Positions 7,582-7,801 of a stretch of DNA of 7,801 nt are shown piece after piece. Each line of letters begins with the position of its first letter. Positions within the stretch are counted from its first letter, which is position 1. The translations under genes were made by a program, and so were the position numbers. The notes beneath the pieces are model-generated. The model was not told the origin of the DNA and did not search any database. It worked only from the letters and a program-made list of their open reading frames with translations. Source of the DNA: Lentisphaerota bacterium (GTDB taxonomy: Bacteria; Verrucomicrobiota; Kiritimatiellia; RFP12; UBA3636); assembly GCA_012511845.1 (NCBI GenBank), contig JAAZFF010000249.1, positions 1 through 7,801 on the forward strand. Reading direction: 5' to 3'.

Positions 7582-7713
7582 GTTGCGATTATAGTTGTGT
7601 GCCGCTAGATCATCAAGTTTAAGAATCAGGTAACGTTTTTTTGCTTTTGTTGCGCTGTCAAGAGGTGGTAATTCCGAGGTTTTTGCGATGTAGCGTAAAA
7701 ATGTGAGTCGATT
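7582..7713 (-). other. In-frame upstream coding extension of the deacetylase, lacking a standard start codon
   Basis: Forty-four sense codons continue the frame upstream of the ATG at 7581 and read as real protein: KKRYLILKLDDLAAHNYNRN runs directly into MKRTADYL. The KLDDL segment (DD codons at 7609-7614) matches the first NodB motif, whose Asp residues are the catalytic base and a metal ligand, so an enzyme begun at 7581 would lack them. The segment SELPPLDSATKAKK before it looks like the start of a mature secreted domain. No ATG, GTG or TTG occurs between the TAA at 7714-7716 and 7581. The only weak alternatives are CTG (7627-7629), ATT (7624-7626) and ATC (7687-7689), none with a clear Shine-Dalgarno. 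Either the 5' end was truncated, a frameshift separates it from its start, or a rare start codon is used. Confidence 0.75.
7588..7616 (-). promoter_or_regulatory. Possible sigma-70-type promoter just before the internal ATG at 7581
   Basis: On the minus strand TTGATG (7611-7616) is followed by exactly 17 nt and then a perfect TATAAT (7588-7593). The expected transcription start is at or very near the A of the ATG at 7581, which would make a leaderless message. The site lies inside sequence that encodes a conserved-looking motif (LDDLAAHNYN), so it may be a chance result of the codons. It matters only because the normal start of the gene is missing. Confidence 0.25.
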
Positions 7714-7722
7714 TTAGTTTGG

Positions 7723-7788
7723 ACAGAGCCCGCCCCTCCATATTACACGGCTACAGCCTATTTTCTGAACGGGAGGGATGGCCTCCGT
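7723..7788. repeat. Imperfect GC-rich inverted repeat in the 5' flank of the fusion gene
   Basis: Arm 1 (7723-7739, ACAGAGCCCGCCCCTCC) and the reverse complement of arm 2 (7772-7788, giving ACGGAGGCCATCCCTCC) agree at 13 of 17 positions. The 32-nt spacer contains a second small hairpin, GGCT-AC-AGCC (7749-7758). Arm 2 continues outward into GTCGTCC, and arm 1 outward into GG. The block is much richer in G and C than the A/T-rich sequence next to it. It resembles short intergenic repeats I associate with Verrucomicrobiota-related genomes, but this is recollection, not a search. It sits just upstream of the point where the fusion gene loses its expected N terminus. No T-tract follows either arm, so it is not a typical intrinsic terminator. 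Confidence 0.55.
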
Positions 7789-7801
7789 GTCGTCCGATAA
7801 C

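Noticed and set aside
7656..7661. Perfect TTGACA on the minus strand as a -35 box
   Set aside because: No -10-like hexamer occurs 16-18 nt downstream; the sequence there is an A-rich coding stretch.
7717..7800. In-frame sense codons upstream of the TAA at 7714-7716 as the true N terminus read through a stop codon
   Set aside because: The 28 codons are mostly the GC-rich inverted repeat, and their translation has no signal peptide or similarity to a domain, so readthrough or recoding is not supported.

Overview
The window reads as bacterial chromosome, probably from the PVC superphylum (Lentisphaerota, Kiritimatiellota or Verrucomicrobiota). That placement is an inference. It rests on the flavour of the proteins (an ArgB with KLGGS instead of KYGGN, an ArgG of the GQPDE type, and a very large deacetylase/glycosidase fusion) and on a GC-rich inverted repeat at the right edge that resembles intergenic repeats I associate with that group. 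No marker gene settles it.

Layout. Bases 1-4399 are a tightly packed plus-strand arginine biosynthesis operon: the 3' three-quarters of argJ (open at the left edge), argB, argD and argG. argJ/argB and argB/argD each overlap by 4 nt, so they are probably translationally coupled. argD and argG are 43 nt apart. Together these genes transfer and recycle the acetyl group (ArgJ), phosphorylate N-acetylglutamate (ArgB), transaminate to N-acetylornithine (ArgD) and condense citrulline with aspartate (ArgG). argC presumably lies upstream. argF and argH are not here, although argF often sits between argD and argG.

Bases 4396-7713 hold a convergent minus-strand gene for a multidomain carbohydrate-active enzyme. 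Its parts in order are a NodB-like polysaccharide deacetylase domain, an Ala/Pro linker, a clan GH-A (GH5-like) TIM barrel interrupted by a CBM4/9-like beta-sandwich between its two catalytic glutamates, and a C-terminal beta domain. The two convergent genes share the palindrome TTAA as their stop codons, so there is no intergenic space and no conventional terminator between them.

The 5' end of this large gene is abnormal. The first in-frame ATG (7581) lies downstream of the DD motif expected of the deacetylase. The frame stays open, with convincing protein sequence, back to an in-frame TAA at 7714-7716, but contains no ATG, GTG or TTG there and no signal peptide. Immediately upstream is an imperfect inverted repeat (7723-7788). 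The likeliest readings are a gene whose 5' end was cut off by a repeat, a small frameshift or assembly error, or a non-canonical start.

I see no CRISPR array, tRNA, rRNA, transposase or defence system. The arginine genes are ordinary. The unusual material is the fusion enzyme and its broken-looking 5' end.
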